Made by a program: the position numbers and the translations under genes
Assembly: GCA_046349255.1 (NCBI GenBank)
Contig: JAXMCR010000004.1
Coordinates: forward strand, 62,001 to 126,000
Reading direction: 5' to 3'
DNA from: DAIODI01 sp046349255
GTDB lineage: Bacteria > Pseudomonadota > Alphaproteobacteria > Rhizobiales > Aestuariivirgaceae
Length of the DNA stretch: 64,000 nucleotides
The notes under the pieces: generated by a model
What the model was told of the DNA's origin: nothing
Database searches by the model: none
The model's input: the letters and a program-made list of their open reading frames with translations, nothing else
Shown here: positions 18,167 through 26,320 of the stretch, piece after piece
How the letters are laid out: every line of letters begins with the position of its first letter
How positions within the stretch are numbered: position 1 is the first letter of the stretch

Positions 18167-18656
18167 CGCCGTCGGGCGTCTCCGAAACGGCGTCGGTCTG
18201 CCGCTTGCGCCAGGCGGTGAGCCGCTCGTCCAGGTCCTTGTCGTTGAGCGCGAGAACGGCCGCGGCGAGCAGCGCCGCGTTGGCGGCGCCCGCAGGGCCG
18301 ATCGCAAGCGTGCCCACCGGCACGCCCTTCGGCATCTGCACGATCGAGAGGAGGCTGTCCTGGCCTTTCAGCGCGTGGCTTTCGACGGGGACGCCGAACA
18401 CCGGCAGCGTGGTCATCGCCGCCGTCATCCCGGGCAGGTGCGCCGCGCCGCCCGCGCCGGCGACGATCACCTTGTAGCCTTGCGCCTTCGCACCCGTGGC
18501 GAATTTATAGAGGCGGTCGGGCGTGCGGTGGGCCGAGACGACCTTGGCGTCGTAGGCGACGCCCAGTTCGTCGAGCACCTCGGCGGCATGACGCATGGTC
18601 TGCCAGTCCGACCGGCTCCCCATGATGATGGCCACGGGCGGCTTCGCACGCGTCAT
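18159..18656 (-). CDS. purE: N5-CAIR mutase
   Basis: 165 residues of class I PurE, which moves the carboxyl group of N5-CAIR to form CAIR. The substrate loop IMGSRSDWQTM, SAHRTPDR and GAGGAAHLPGM are all conserved. The ATG at 18656 is favoured because the enzyme normally starts just before this motif. The C-terminus SETPDGDG is a short acidic tail. It is the first gene of the purEK operon. Confidence 0.95.
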   Translation of the reverse strand: MTRAKPPVAIIMGSRSDWQTMRHAAEVLDELGVAYDAKVVSAHRTPDRLYKFATGAKAQGYKVIVAGAGGAAHLPGMTAAMTTLPVFGVPVESHALKGQDSLLSIVQMPKGVPVGTLAIGPAGAANAALLAAAVLALNDKDLDERLTAWRKRQTDAVSETPDGDG

Positions 18657-18739
18657 CTGGCGGTTGTCTCCCCTTCGAGCGAAGCGCGGCATTATAGGGA
18701 GGCGCAGCCTGCGTGCAACCGCCCGTCACGACATGAAAA

Positions 18740-18955
18740 TCAGGCGATGATGTCGGGCACCAGCTGGTCCTCGATCAGCGTGATCTGGTCCTTCAGGACG
18801 AGCTTCTGCTTCTTCAGCCGGCGCAATTGGAGCTGGTCGGCGCTGCCGGTCGCCTCGAGCGAATCGATCGCGTGATCGAGGTCGCGGTGGCGCTGTTTCA
18901 GCTCGTGGAGCCTCGCGCGCAATTCCTCGGGCGAAACACCCGTCGGGAGGCTCAT
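18740..18955 (-). CDS. YdcH/DUF465 family small protein, copy 1
   Basis: 71 residues with the DUF465 pattern: two helices separated by a short turn, LHELKQRHRDLDHAIDSLE, then LRRLKKQKLVLKDQITLIE. The likely fold is a helical hairpin or coiled coil, cytoplasmic, with no known function. The ATG at 18955 follows a plausible ribosome site. It is divergent from a second DUF465 gene starting at 19140, so the two share one 184-base control region. Confidence 0.85.
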   Translation of the reverse strand: MSLPTGVSPEELRARLHELKQRHRDLDHAIDSLEATGSADQLQLRRLKKQKLVLKDQITLIEDQLVPDIIA

Positions 18956-19139
18956 TTCTGGTTCACCGGCCGTTGCGAAAGTCGTGAAAAGTGTCGCTCC
19001 GAGGAGGCTCACGATCAAGTGTCAGTTTCTCGTTCACGACGGCGAGAGATGGCAGGCGAAAACGGCGGGTTGGGGTTCGACAGGTCGGGTGTTCTGTGGC
19101 AAGATTCAGGGGTCTGTCACCGATATGCGGAGGCAAAGC

Positions 19140-19316
19140 ATGTCCCTTCAATCGCATCTCAGCGAACTTCAGGCCAAGCATCAGGTCTTGGAAAAGGAGC
19201 TCGCGGACGCCATGGCGCACCCGAGTTCTTCCGACAACGAGCTTGCCGAGCTGAAGCGAAAGAAGCTGAAACTGAAGGACGAGATTACCAAGCTCGAGCA
19301 ACAGCTCGCACACTGA
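19140..19316 (+). CDS. YdcH/DUF465 family small protein, copy 2
   Basis: 58 residues, MSLQSHLSELQAKHQVLEKE at the N-terminus and KRKKLKLKDEITKLEQQL at the C-terminus. It is a shorter paralogue of the divergent 18740-18955 gene, with the same helical hairpin layout. GCGGAGGC ends 7 bases before the ATG at 19140 and decides the start. The function is unknown. A strong hairpin terminator follows. Confidence 0.85.
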   Translation: MSLQSHLSELQAKHQVLEKELADAMAHPSSSDNELAELKRKKLKLKDEITKLEQQLAH

Positions 19317-19337
19317 CGTTTCACCGTCCGTGACACG

Positions 19338-19411
19338 GGCAGGGCCTTGGTCCCTGCCACCGATGGTCGAAGGTCCACGCCGCTGGCGCGAACACCAGCG
19401 GCGTTGTCGTT
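19338..19411. terminator. Double hairpin, bidirectional terminator
   Basis: Two perfect hairpins lie between convergent genes: 19338-19358 (GGCAGGG/CCCTGCC) and 19377-19404 (ACGCCGCTGG/CCAGCGGCGT, 10 base pairs), the second followed by a T-rich stretch. They should end the DUF465 transcript and the tetR transcript. Confidence 0.7.
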
Positions 19412-19423
19412 TTCAGGGGTTGT

Positions 19424-20065
19424 TCAGAGGGTAGCGTCCGGCCCGTAGGCGGCGAAGAACACCCGCACCGCATTGTCCACGTTGCGCTCGATCTCGGCCT
19501 GCGCGGGCGCCTCGCCCACGGCGAACAGCAGCCGGCGCAGACAGCCCGAGACGCAAAGATCCAGGAAGTGACTTGCCGCCATATGGGTGTCGCTGATCTT
19601 CAGCCGGCCGGCGGCGACCTGCGTATCGAGATACTCTTTCAGCCGGCCGCGGCCCCACTGGGGGCCGGCCTCGTAGAAGATCTGGCCGAAGCGGGGAAAC
19701 TTCTCCGCGACGCCGATCACCATGCGCACGGCGGAAAGGTGCTCGGGCTGGCCCATCATGGAGAGGTAGCTGATGCCGAGCGTGCGCAGGACGGCGCGCA
19801 CGTCCGGATTTTCGGTGTCGAGCTTGAACAGCGCCTCGGCGAGCGCGCGGCGCTCTTCGCCGATCAGCGTCTCGAACAGCGATTCCTTGCTGGTGAAGTA
19901 GACGTAGAGCGTGCCCTTGGAGACGCCCGCGGTTCGGGCGATCTCGCCCATGCTCGCGCCGTCGAAGCCTTCCGCAAGAAACACCTTGCGGGCGCCATCC
20001 AGGATCTGGCGGCGCTTGGCGCTGTCGACGTCGGTCAGCACGCTATCGGGCAGGGGGTGAGCCAT
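19424..20065 (-). CDS. TetR family repressor of the adjacent efflux operon
   Basis: 213 residues. The N-terminal TetR DNA-binding domain (about 20-65) has the usual FDGASMGEIARTAGVSKGTLY helix-turn-helix and YVYFTSKESLFE. The C-terminal ligand domain is of the AefR-like type (SAVRMVIGVAEKFP, HFLDLCVSG). It is divergent from an EmrAB-type pump, and a palindrome that fits a TetR operator lies between them, so it most likely represses the pump and itself until a drug or solvent binds. Confidence 0.9.
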   Translation of the reverse strand: MAHPLPDSVLTDVDSAKRRQILDGARKVFLAEGFDGASMGEIARTAGVSKGTLYVYFTSKESLFETLIGEERRALAEALFKLDTENPDVRAVLRTLGISYLSMMGQPEHLSAVRMVIGVAEKFPRFGQIFYEAGPQWGRGRLKEYLDTQVAAGRLKISDTHMAASHFLDLCVSGCLRRLLFAVGEAPAQAEIERNVDNAVRVFFAAYGPDATL

Positions 20066-20102
20066 CGACGCTGTACATAGGCGATTTGCGGCGGTTTGTC
20101 CA

Positions 20103-20131
20103 TTGACCGAACCGTTCGGTCAACGTATATT
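20103..20131 (+). promoter_or_regulatory. Pump promoter with a nested TetR operator
   Basis: The -35 TTGACC (20103-20108), 17-base spacer and -10 TATATT (20126-20131) form a good promoter for the HlyD gene. The inverted repeat TTGACCGAA-CCG-TTCGGTCAA at 20103-20123 covers the -35 and most of the spacer. A weaker promoter for tetR can be read on the other strand from the right arm. Confidence 0.75.
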
Positions 20132-20217
20132 TTGCGAAACCTTCCTGCACCGGCAGCGTTTGCCGGTGAGGCGGCCGGTGGCGCAGGAACTCGCGGCTTT
20201 CAGGGATTTTTCAGCTC

Positions 20218-21666
20218 ATGGCATACCGGGAAAAGGACCAGAACGGCTCGAGCGCCGGCGGCAAAGCCGCCGCGGCGGAGGTGTCCGTGACGACGCCGTC
20301 CCTCGCCTCGTCCCGCAACCGCAAGAATGCCGCCAAGCCTGCACCGGCAGAGCCCGCTCCCGTCGCTGCCAGTCCGCAGCCGGCGGCTGAATCGAAGCCG
20401 GCTGCGCCGGTCGAGCCCCGTGTCCCGGTTCCGGTAACGCCTGCGCAGCCTCCGGCCGTTCCGGCCCATCAGCCGCCGGCGCCTGTCGCTCCCGCAGCGG
20501 CTCACCCGCCGCAGGCCCGTCCGTCGTCCGCTCCGAAGAAGCCCAGCTGGGTGAAGCGCGGCATCCTCGGTGCGGTGCTTCTCGCGGTCGTCTCGGCGGG
20601 CGGCTACTTCGGCCATGACTGGTGGGTGAACGGGCGCTACCTCGTCTCGACGGACGACGCCTACGTGCGGGCCGACATCACCGTGCTCGCCTCGAAGGTG
20701 ACGGGTTACGTCCAGTCGATGAACGTCACCGACAACCAGCGGGTCAAGGCGGGCGACCTGATCGCCGTCATCGATCCTGGCGACTACCGCATCGCGGTCG
20801 ACACCGCCAAGGCCAAGATCGAAACGCAGAAGGCCGTCATCGACCGCATGGACCAGCAGATCGCGGCGGCGCAGACCGCCGTGGTGCAGGCCCAGACGCA
20901 GGTCGAATCCGCGCAGGCGGAGTCGCAGCGCGCGACGTCCGAATCGCAGCGCCAGTCGTCGCTTGCGCAGTCCGGTTTCGCCACGCGCCAGAAGGTCGAG
21001 GAGACGACCGCCCTGCAGGTGCGGGCAGAAGCGGCCGTGCACAATGCGCAGGCCGCGCTCGATGCCGCCCGCGCCAACATCGGCGTCCTCACGGCGCAGA
21101 AGACGGAAGAGCAGCGCACGCTCGGCGAGCTCCAGACGACGCTCGAGAAGGCGCAGCGCGACCTGTCGTTCACCGAGATCCACGCGCCGGTCGACGGCAT
21201 CATCGCCAACCGCGCGGTCGAGGTTGGCGCGATGGTGCAGCCCGGCAACCGCATCGCTGCGATCGTGCCGCTCGACAGCGTGCACATCGACGCCCAGTTC
21301 AAGGAGACGCAGCTCGGGTCCGTCCAGCCGGGGCAGCCGGTATCGATCACCGTCGACGCCTATCCCGGCCGCCGGTTCGAAGGCACGGTGGAAAGCATCG
21401 CGCCGGGCTCGAGCGCCACGTTCTCGATCCTGCCGCCGGAGAATGCGACGGGGAACTTCACCAAGATCGTGCAGCGCGTGCCGGTCCGGGTCGCCGTGCC
21501 CCGCCTCGTTGCGGAGCAGGGGCTGCTTCGCCCCGGCCTGTCGGTTGAAGTGACCGTCGACTCGCGCGATGTCGGCCGGCCGAACGAAGGCCCGCAGACG
21601 GCGCAGTCTGCCCCCGCACAGCCGGGCGCTGCCCAGGCCGCACCCGCCGCCGCAACGAGCCCATGA
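20218..21666 (+). CDS. HlyD/EmrA-type membrane fusion protein
   Basis: 482 residues, the periplasmic adaptor of a tripartite drug efflux pump. A long Pro/Ala-rich cytoplasmic N-terminus (about 1-108) is unusual for EmrA. One membrane helix follows at about 113-131, then the first lipoyl half VSTDDAYVRADITVLASKVTG, a coiled-coil hairpin (about 195-310), the second lipoyl half with IHAPVDGIIANRAVEVG, and a beta-barrel. The C-terminus is again Ala/Pro-rich. Its stop overlaps the transporter ATG (ATGA). Confidence 0.92.
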   Translation: MAYREKDQNGSSAGGKAAAAEVSVTTPSLASSRNRKNAAKPAPAEPAPVAASPQPAAESKPAAPVEPRVPVPVTPAQPPAVPAHQPPAPVAPAAAHPPQARPSSAPKKPSWVKRGILGAVLLAVVSAGGYFGHDWWVNGRYLVSTDDAYVRADITVLASKVTGYVQSMNVTDNQRVKAGDLIAVIDPGDYRIAVDTAKAKIETQKAVIDRMDQQIAAAQTAVVQAQTQVESAQAESQRATSESQRQSSLAQSGFATRQKVEETTALQVRAEAAVHNAQAALDAARANIGVLTAQKTEEQRTLGELQTTLEKAQRDLSFTEIHAPVDGIIANRAVEVGAMVQPGNRIAAIVPLDSVHIDAQFKETQLGSVQPGQPVSITVDAYPGRRFEGTVESIAPGSSATFSILPPENATGNFTKIVQRVPVRVAVPRLVAEQGLLRPGLSVEVTVDSRDVGRPNEGPQTAQSAPAQPGAAQAAPAAATSP

Positions 21667-23231
21667 GCACGGCCGCCGTCGTCGCACGGCCGGCCGAAAC
21701 CGTCCCGCTCCGCCGGCTCATCGCGTTCATCGCGATGGTGTTCGGCATGTTCATGGCGATCCTCGACATCCAGATCGTCTCGGCCTCGCTGTCGGAGATC
21801 AAGGCGGGCCTGTCGGCTTCGACGGACGAGATCTCGTGGGTCCAGACGAGCTACCTGATCGCAGAAGTGATCATGATCCCGCTCTCGGGTTTCCTGTCGC
21901 GAATGCTCTCGACGCGCTGGATGTTCGTGATGTCGGCGGCGGGTTTCACCGCCATGAGCCTGATGTGCGCGATGTCGTCCTCGATCAACGAGATGATTGT
22001 CTGGCGCGCGCTGCAGGGCTTCCTCGGCGGCGGCATGATCCCGTCCGTGTTCTCGGCCGCCTACACCATCTTCCCGCGCTCGAAGCAGCACATCATCTCG
22101 CCGGTGATCGGCCTCGTGGCGACGCTCGCCCCCACCATCGGCCCGACGATCGGCGGCTACCTCACCGACCTCTTCTCGTGGCACTGGCTGTTCCTGGTCA
22201 ACATCGGGCCCGGAATCGCGGTGACGATCATGACGTTCTTCCTGATCGACTTCGACCAGCCGCACCTCGAACTCTTCAACCGCTTCGACTGGTGGGGCTT
22301 CCTCAGCATGGCGGGCTTCCTCGGCTCGCTCGAATACGTGCTCGAGGAGGGCCCGACGAACGACTGGTTCGACGATCGCGCGGTCGCGGTCCTCGCGGTG
22401 GTCGCGTTCGTCTCGGGGTGCGTCTTCTTCCTGCGCGCGCTGACGCGCAAGGATCCGATCGTCGATCTCTACGCCTTCGAGAACCGCAACTTCGCGGCCG
22501 GCTGCGCCTTCAGTTTCGTGATGGGTATCGGCCTCTACGGCCTCACCTACCTCTACCCGCTCTACCTCGCGATGGTGCGCGGCTACTCGCCGCTGATGAT
22601 CGGCGAGACGATGTTCGTCTCCGGTTTGTCGATGTTCGCGATGGCGCCGGTCGCCGGCCGCCTCGCCAAGGCGTTCGGCCCCCGCGTGCTCATGTTCGCG
22701 GGCACGCTGGGTTTTGCCACCGGCACGTGGATGCTGACCCACATCACCAAGGACTGGGACTTTTGGGAGCTCGCGCTGCCGCAGGTGTTCCGCGGCGTCT
22801 CCCTCATGATCTGCATGGTGCCGGTCAACAACATCGCGCTTGGCACGCTGCCGGTCGACCGGCTGAAGAACGCCTCGGGCCTCTACAACCTCACCCGCAA
22901 CCTTGGCGGTGCGGTGGGCCTTGCCACGATCAACACGATCTTCACGAGCCGCACCGACCTGCACTTCGAGCGGCTGCGCGAAAACGTGGCGTGGGGCCGC
23001 GGTGCCGTCGACGAGACGCTCGCGATGCTGATGCAGCGCCACGCCGACCTTGCCCCGGACGACGCGCGCGTCGCAGCGCTGAGCGAGCTTGCAGCGATGG
23101 TGCGGCGCGAGGCGCAAGTCATGGCGTTCGCCGACGTGTTCCTCGTCTTGACCGTGCTGTTCGTAGCGATGGCGTTCGCCGTGCCGCTCGTGAAGCCGAG
23201 CCGCTCTTCAGGTGGCGGCGGAGGCCACTGA
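21663..23231 (+). CDS. DHA2 family MFS drug transporter (EmrB type)
   Basis: 522 residues with about 14 hydrophobic helices, the drug:proton antiporter partner of the upstream adaptor. The signature MVFGMFMAILDIQIVSASL in the first helix and the motif-C-like GLVATLAPTIGPTIGGYLTD are visible. The pump should export hydrophobic compounds across both membranes with a TolC-like channel encoded elsewhere. Expression should be set by the TetR repressor at 19424-20065. Confidence 0.93.
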   Translation: MSTAAVVARPAETVPLRRLIAFIAMVFGMFMAILDIQIVSASLSEIKAGLSASTDEISWVQTSYLIAEVIMIPLSGFLSRMLSTRWMFVMSAAGFTAMSLMCAMSSSINEMIVWRALQGFLGGGMIPSVFSAAYTIFPRSKQHIISPVIGLVATLAPTIGPTIGGYLTDLFSWHWLFLVNIGPGIAVTIMTFFLIDFDQPHLELFNRFDWWGFLSMAGFLGSLEYVLEEGPTNDWFDDRAVAVLAVVAFVSGCVFFLRALTRKDPIVDLYAFENRNFAAGCAFSFVMGIGLYGLTYLYPLYLAMVRGYSPLMIGETMFVSGLSMFAMAPVAGRLAKAFGPRVLMFAGTLGFATGTWMLTHITKDWDFWELALPQVFRGVSLMICMVPVNNIALGTLPVDRLKNASGLYNLTRNLGGAVGLATINTIFTSRTDLHFERLRENVAWGRGAVDETLAMLMQRHADLAPDDARVAALSELAAMVRREAQVMAFADVFLVLTVLFVAMAFAVPLVKPSRSSGGGGGH

Positions 23232-23249
23232 GACCCGTGCTGCGGGAGG

Positions 23250-24878
23250 TCAGACCTCCTTCGCCATGTCGCGCAGGCGGAACTTCTGGATCTTGCCGGT
23301 CGAGGTCTTCGGCAGTTCCGTGAACACCACGTGCTTCGGCGCCTTGAAGTGGGCCATGTGGTCGCGGCACCACTTGATGAGCTCCTCCGGCGACACGGCC
23401 TGCCCGGGCTTCGTCTCGATGAAGGCGCACGGCGTCTCGCCCCACTTCTCGTCGGGCTTCGCCACGACGGCCGCGGCCTGCACGGCCGGGTGCTTGTAGA
23501 GGATGTCCTCGACCTCGATCGAGGAGATGTTTTCCCCGCCCGAGATGATGATGTCCTTCGAGCGGTCCTTGAGCTGGATGTAGCCGTCGGGGTGCAGCAC
23601 GCCGAGGTCGCCGGAGTGAAACCAGCCGCCGGCGAAGGCGTTCTCGGTCGCAACCTTGTTCTTGAGGTACCCCTTCATCACGATGTTGCCGCGGAACATG
23701 ACCTCGCCCATCGTCTGGCCGTCCGCCGGCACGCGCTCCATCGTCACCGGGTCCATGATGGTGAGGTCCTCGAGCGCTGCGTAGCGCACGCCCTGGCGCG
23801 CCTTCTTCGCGGCGCGCTCGGCGGAGGGCAGCGACGACCACTCTTCCTTCCAGTCGTTGACGACCGCCGGGCCGTACGTCTCGGTGAGCCCGTAGAGATG
23901 CGTCACGTTGAAGCCGGCCGCGGCCATCGCGGCGAGCACGGCTTCGGGCGGCGGGGCGGCGGCGGTGAAGAACTCGACCTGTTGGGAGAGCGGCCGCTTC
24001 ACCTCGGCCGGCGCGTTGAGGATCGTCGACATGACGATCGGGGCGCCGCACAGGTGGGTCACCTTGTGCTCGGCGAGCGCCTCCCAGATCAGGTTCGGGC
24101 GCACCCAGCGCAGGCATACGTGCGTGCCGCCGACGACGGACATGGTCCACGGGAAGCACCAGCCGTTGCAGTGGAACATCGGCAGCGTCCACAGATACAC
24201 CGGGTGCTTCTTCATCGACGCGGTGATGACGTTGCCCTGCGCGAGCAGGTAGGCGCCGCGGTGGTGGTAGACCACACCCTTCGGGTTGCCGGTCGTGCCA
24301 GAAGTGTAGTTCAGCGAGATCGCGTTCCATTCGTCCGCCGGCATCGTCCACTCGAAGGCGGGATCGCCGGTCGCGACGAAGTCCTCGTAGTCCATCTCGC
24401 CGATGAGGTCGCCGTCGACGTCGAACTCGGGATCGTTCCAGTGCAGCACGAGCGGCTTTGCGATCTTGGTCAGCTTCAGCGCCTCGGCGGCGACCTTCGA
24501 GAACTCGCGGTCGACGATGAACACCTTTGCATCCGCATGGTCGAGCGAGAAGGCGATGATGGGCGCATCGAGGCGCGTGTTGAGCGTGTTGAGCACCGCC
24601 CCCGCCATCGGCACGCCGTAGTGGCACTCGAGCATCGGCGGCGAGTTGGCGAGCAGCACCGAGACGGTCTCGCCCTTGCCGATCCCGCGCTTCGCCAGCG
24701 CCGAGCCGAGCTGGCGCGCGCGGTCATAGAACTGGCGGTAGGTCGCGCGGTACGTGCCGTGGATGATGGCGATGTGGTCGGGATAGACCTTGCCGCACCG
24801 CTCGAGGAAGGTGAGTGGCGTCAGCGGCTGGTAGTTGGCGGGATTCTTGTCGAGATCGGTCTCGTACGGGTTCGTCAT
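23250..24878 (-). CDS. Acyl-CoA synthetase (AMP-forming; DmdB/medium-chain type)
   Basis: 542 residues of the ANL superfamily. The AMP-binding P-loop YTSGTTGNPKGV, the A5 motif YGLTETYGP, the HSGDLG region and the C-terminal PKTSTGKIQKFRLRD with the catalytic Lys are all present. The subfamily resembles 3-(methylthio)propionyl-CoA and medium-chain fatty-acyl-CoA ligases; which substrate is used cannot be told. The ATG at 24878 is set by a GGGAGGC site. It is convergent with the efflux operon and lies downstream of opgC on the same strand. Confidence 0.9.
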   Translation of the reverse strand: MTNPYETDLDKNPANYQPLTPLTFLERCGKVYPDHIAIIHGTYRATYRQFYDRARQLGSALAKRGIGKGETVSVLLANSPPMLECHYGVPMAGAVLNTLNTRLDAPIIAFSLDHADAKVFIVDREFSKVAAEALKLTKIAKPLVLHWNDPEFDVDGDLIGEMDYEDFVATGDPAFEWTMPADEWNAISLNYTSGTTGNPKGVVYHHRGAYLLAQGNVITASMKKHPVYLWTLPMFHCNGWCFPWTMSVVGGTHVCLRWVRPNLIWEALAEHKVTHLCGAPIVMSTILNAPAEVKRPLSQQVEFFTAAAPPPEAVLAAMAAAGFNVTHLYGLTETYGPAVVNDWKEEWSSLPSAERAAKKARQGVRYAALEDLTIMDPVTMERVPADGQTMGEVMFRGNIVMKGYLKNKVATENAFAGGWFHSGDLGVLHPDGYIQLKDRSKDIIISGGENISSIEVEDILYKHPAVQAAAVVAKPDEKWGETPCAFIETKPGQAVSPEELIKWCRDHMAHFKAPKHVVFTELPKTSTGKIQKFRLRDMAKEV

Positions 24879-24948
24879 GGCCTGCCTCCCAGGTCGTGTT
24901 CGCCGGAAAGTGCAGCAGAACCTCGGCCCGGGCAATCGTCTTTACGAC

Positions 24949-26166
24949 CTACGACGGTTTGGCGCGGCTTTTGGCCTTGATCCAGTCGTAGAGGTAGGCG
25001 AGCGCCACGACGGCCGCGAGCATCACGGCCATGACCGCGAAATCTCCCGCGGGCCCCGTGTCGAACTCGTTGCGCGCGACCGCCGCCGCCATGCAGCCAA
25101 GCGAGCCCCAGCAGAAGACGGGCAGCGCGTTGCGCCCGATCACGTGGAGCGGCGAGTTCGTCGGTACCCGGTCGAGCCACCGCCACAGCGGGGTGGCGAA
25201 CAGCAGCACGCCCAGCGCACAGACGTGCACGAGACGCGGGATCGGCACCCAGCCCTTCTCGAAGCTCCACAGCACGTTCACGAGAGGGATCGGGTGCAGG
25301 AGGTCCCACGACTTCGTCTGCACGATCACGAGCGCCAGAAGGGCGAAGATCGTCGAGAACCACACGAGCCACGGCGGCAGCGTGATGCTCCAGCCGCGCT
25401 TCCACAGCACGCCGAGCACGAAGCCGCCGACGAACAGGAGCTGCCAGGAGAACGGGTTGAAGAACCAGCCGCCCGTTTCCGGAAACTTCGGCATGTCGAT
25501 CGAGAACGTGCCGGCGAGGAACCACAGCAGCAGCGATGCGCCGAGCAGTATCTTGAGACCGAAGCGCTGGGTGATCCACATGAAGACGGGCAGCAGCGCA
25601 AGCAGCACCATGTACATGGGCAAGACGTTGAAGTACCCGAGCTGCGTGCCGAGCGTGGCGATGCCGATGTAGCCGCGCGGCGGATCGTTGAAGATCCAGG
25701 TGATGCCGAGATAGAGCGGCTCCTCGGTGTCCTTCAGGTATCCCGGCCTCGAGAAGAAGATGTGGGCGGCCGACAAGAGCGCGATTGCGCCGACGGTCGA
25801 CGCGATGTGGGCGAGGTAAAGCAGCCCGGCGCGGTGCAGCGCCTTCAGGGTCGCGGTGATCTTCTCGCCCCTCTCGTAGAGCACGAAGTACGCCTGCGCG
25901 GCTGCGAACCCGGCGAGCGTGACGAAGATTTCGGCGGCGTCGGAAAACCCGAAGTTCGTGTGCGTGAAATTCGAGAGGAAGTTGCCGGGCACGTGGTTGA
26001 TGAAGATCGTGATGAGCGCAAAGCCGCGCAGCAGGTCGACGCGGTGCTCGCGCCGCCGACCCGTCTGTTGTGGCGCCTGCTCCTGCCGCAAGGGCGGGAG
26101 GGCAGGCTGCGGCACGCGCCGTTGGGCGGCCGGCCGCTCCTTGATGTCCACGCTCGACATATGCAC
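24949..26166 (-). CDS. opgC: OpgC-type membrane acyltransferase
   Basis: 405 residues with about ten membrane helices, matching the OpgC family, which attaches succinyl groups to osmoregulated periplasmic glucans. The N-terminus has a basic, Gln/Pro-rich cytoplasmic tail (1-42), then VDLLRGFALITIFINHVPG, which carries the His typical of acyltransferase-3-like proteins. Family membership is clear. That the substrate is a glucan is inferred from the family, as no opgG or opgH gene is nearby. Confidence 0.87.
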   Translation of the reverse strand: MHMSSVDIKERPAAQRRVPQPALPPLRQEQAPQQTGRRREHRVDLLRGFALITIFINHVPGNFLSNFTHTNFGFSDAAEIFVTLAGFAAAQAYFVLYERGEKITATLKALHRAGLLYLAHIASTVGAIALLSAAHIFFSRPGYLKDTEEPLYLGITWIFNDPPRGYIGIATLGTQLGYFNVLPMYMVLLALLPVFMWITQRFGLKILLGASLLLWFLAGTFSIDMPKFPETGGWFFNPFSWQLLFVGGFVLGVLWKRGWSITLPPWLVWFSTIFALLALVIVQTKSWDLLHPIPLVNVLWSFEKGWVPIPRLVHVCALGVLLFATPLWRWLDRVPTNSPLHVIGRNALPVFCWGSLGCMAAAVARNEFDTGPAGDFAVMAVMLAAVVALAYLYDWIKAKSRAKPS

Positions 26167-26320
26167 ATCACCCCGCGCCTGATTAGCAGGTCCCGGCCGG
26201 TTTGCGCCACCGGGCGTTGCGCGAGCCCTTACCCCTAAGTCTAGGAGCCCTGCGTCTTGTCAGGGACTGGCGCATCAGAAACGATGCGGACCGGCTGAAG
26301 TTTCCGGGAGGACGACGGGC

